Below are positions 5,585 to 5,590 of a DNA stretch of 5,590 nucleotides, piece after piece (within the stretch, counting starts at the first letter, position 1; each line of letters opens with the position of its first letter). The position numbers and the translations under genes were made by a program. Source of the stretch: Pseudomonadota bacterium (GTDB lineage Bacteria > Pseudomonadota > Gammaproteobacteria > Burkholderiales > Burkholderiaceae_C); NCBI GenBank assembly GCA_018241985.1, contig JAFECV010000164.1, forward strand, positions 1-5,590, written 5' to 3'. The notes under the pieces are model-generated. The model was not told the origin of the DNA. It worked only from the letters and a program-made list of their open reading frames with translations, and did not search any database.

Positions 5585-5590
5585 TCGCAC

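Larger units (their letters stand above)
5366..5590. other. Repeat-rich right-end region without a recognised gene
   Basis: These 225 bp after the M48 stop contain no recognised protein family. The first 80 bases are distinctly more AT-rich than the genes to the left. The region is packed with symmetry elements, listed separately, and a short candidate ORF. A minus-strand frame is open from the right edge to a TAG at 5381-5383, but its third positions are only about 60% G+C, well below the flanking genes. The region may be the left boundary of a repeat, a mobile remnant, or the leader of a gene beyond the edge. Confidence 0.5.

Noticed and set aside
5461..5590. Group II intron 5' end, because GTGCG appears at 5461
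   Set aside because: GTGCGC is one of three local repeat copies, no domain V-like motif is visible, and the window ends too soon to see an intron or a reverse transcriptase.
5381..5590. Minus-strand open frame entering from the right edge
   Set aside because: About 61% G or C at third positions is well below the real genes here, it crosses all the inverted repeats, and no family is recognised. It stays possible if a gene continues beyond the edge.

Overview
The window is GC-rich chromosomal DNA that most resembles a betaproteobacterium of the Burkholderiales type. This rests on the protein flavour (SdhB, a TyrB/AspC-like aminotransferase opening MSLFSSVDMAPRDPI, and a DUF898 plus M48 protease pair) and on GC-dominated third codon positions. 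The species cannot be named from the sequence. Five protein genes are well supported. No rRNA, tRNA, CRISPR array or insertion sequence was seen.

Layout. Positions 1-449 (+) hold the C-terminal 148 residues of succinate dehydrogenase iron-sulfur subunit SdhB, cut by the left edge. A short spacer with a hairpin and a 9-bp direct repeat follows. Positions 567-1424 (+) encode a YgiD/DODA-type extradiol dioxygenase. It converges on an aromatic/aspartate aminotransferase at 1481-2677 (-), with a 56-bp two-hairpin spacer between the stop codons. A 266-bp divergent intergenic region (2678-2943) separates the aminotransferase from a rightward pair: a DUF898 (YjgN-like) polytopic membrane protein starting at TTG 2944, and a membrane-anchored M48 zinc metallopeptidase whose start overlaps the DUF898 stop.

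From 5366 to the right edge the character changes. The DNA becomes more AT-rich and dense in repeats. It holds two copies of a palindrome GCTAT-N7/8-ATAGC, a nested set of inverted repeats spanning about 90 nt, three copies of GGTGCGCAAG, a 41-codon candidate ORF and a terminal hairpin. A third copy of the same palindrome, with the same CGATT flank, sits in the convergent spacer at 1433-1449. This repeat family and the structured right end are the least explained parts of the window.

Functionally the genes are mostly housekeeping: respiratory complex II, aromatic amino acid transamination, and an aromatic-ring dioxygenase possibly acting on DOPA-like catechols. The DUF898/M48 pair is probably translated together and may act as an envelope protein-processing or quality-control unit, but that role is inference. 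I do not see a clear new defence or mobile system. The best candidates for something undescribed are the palindrome family and the 5366-5590 region.
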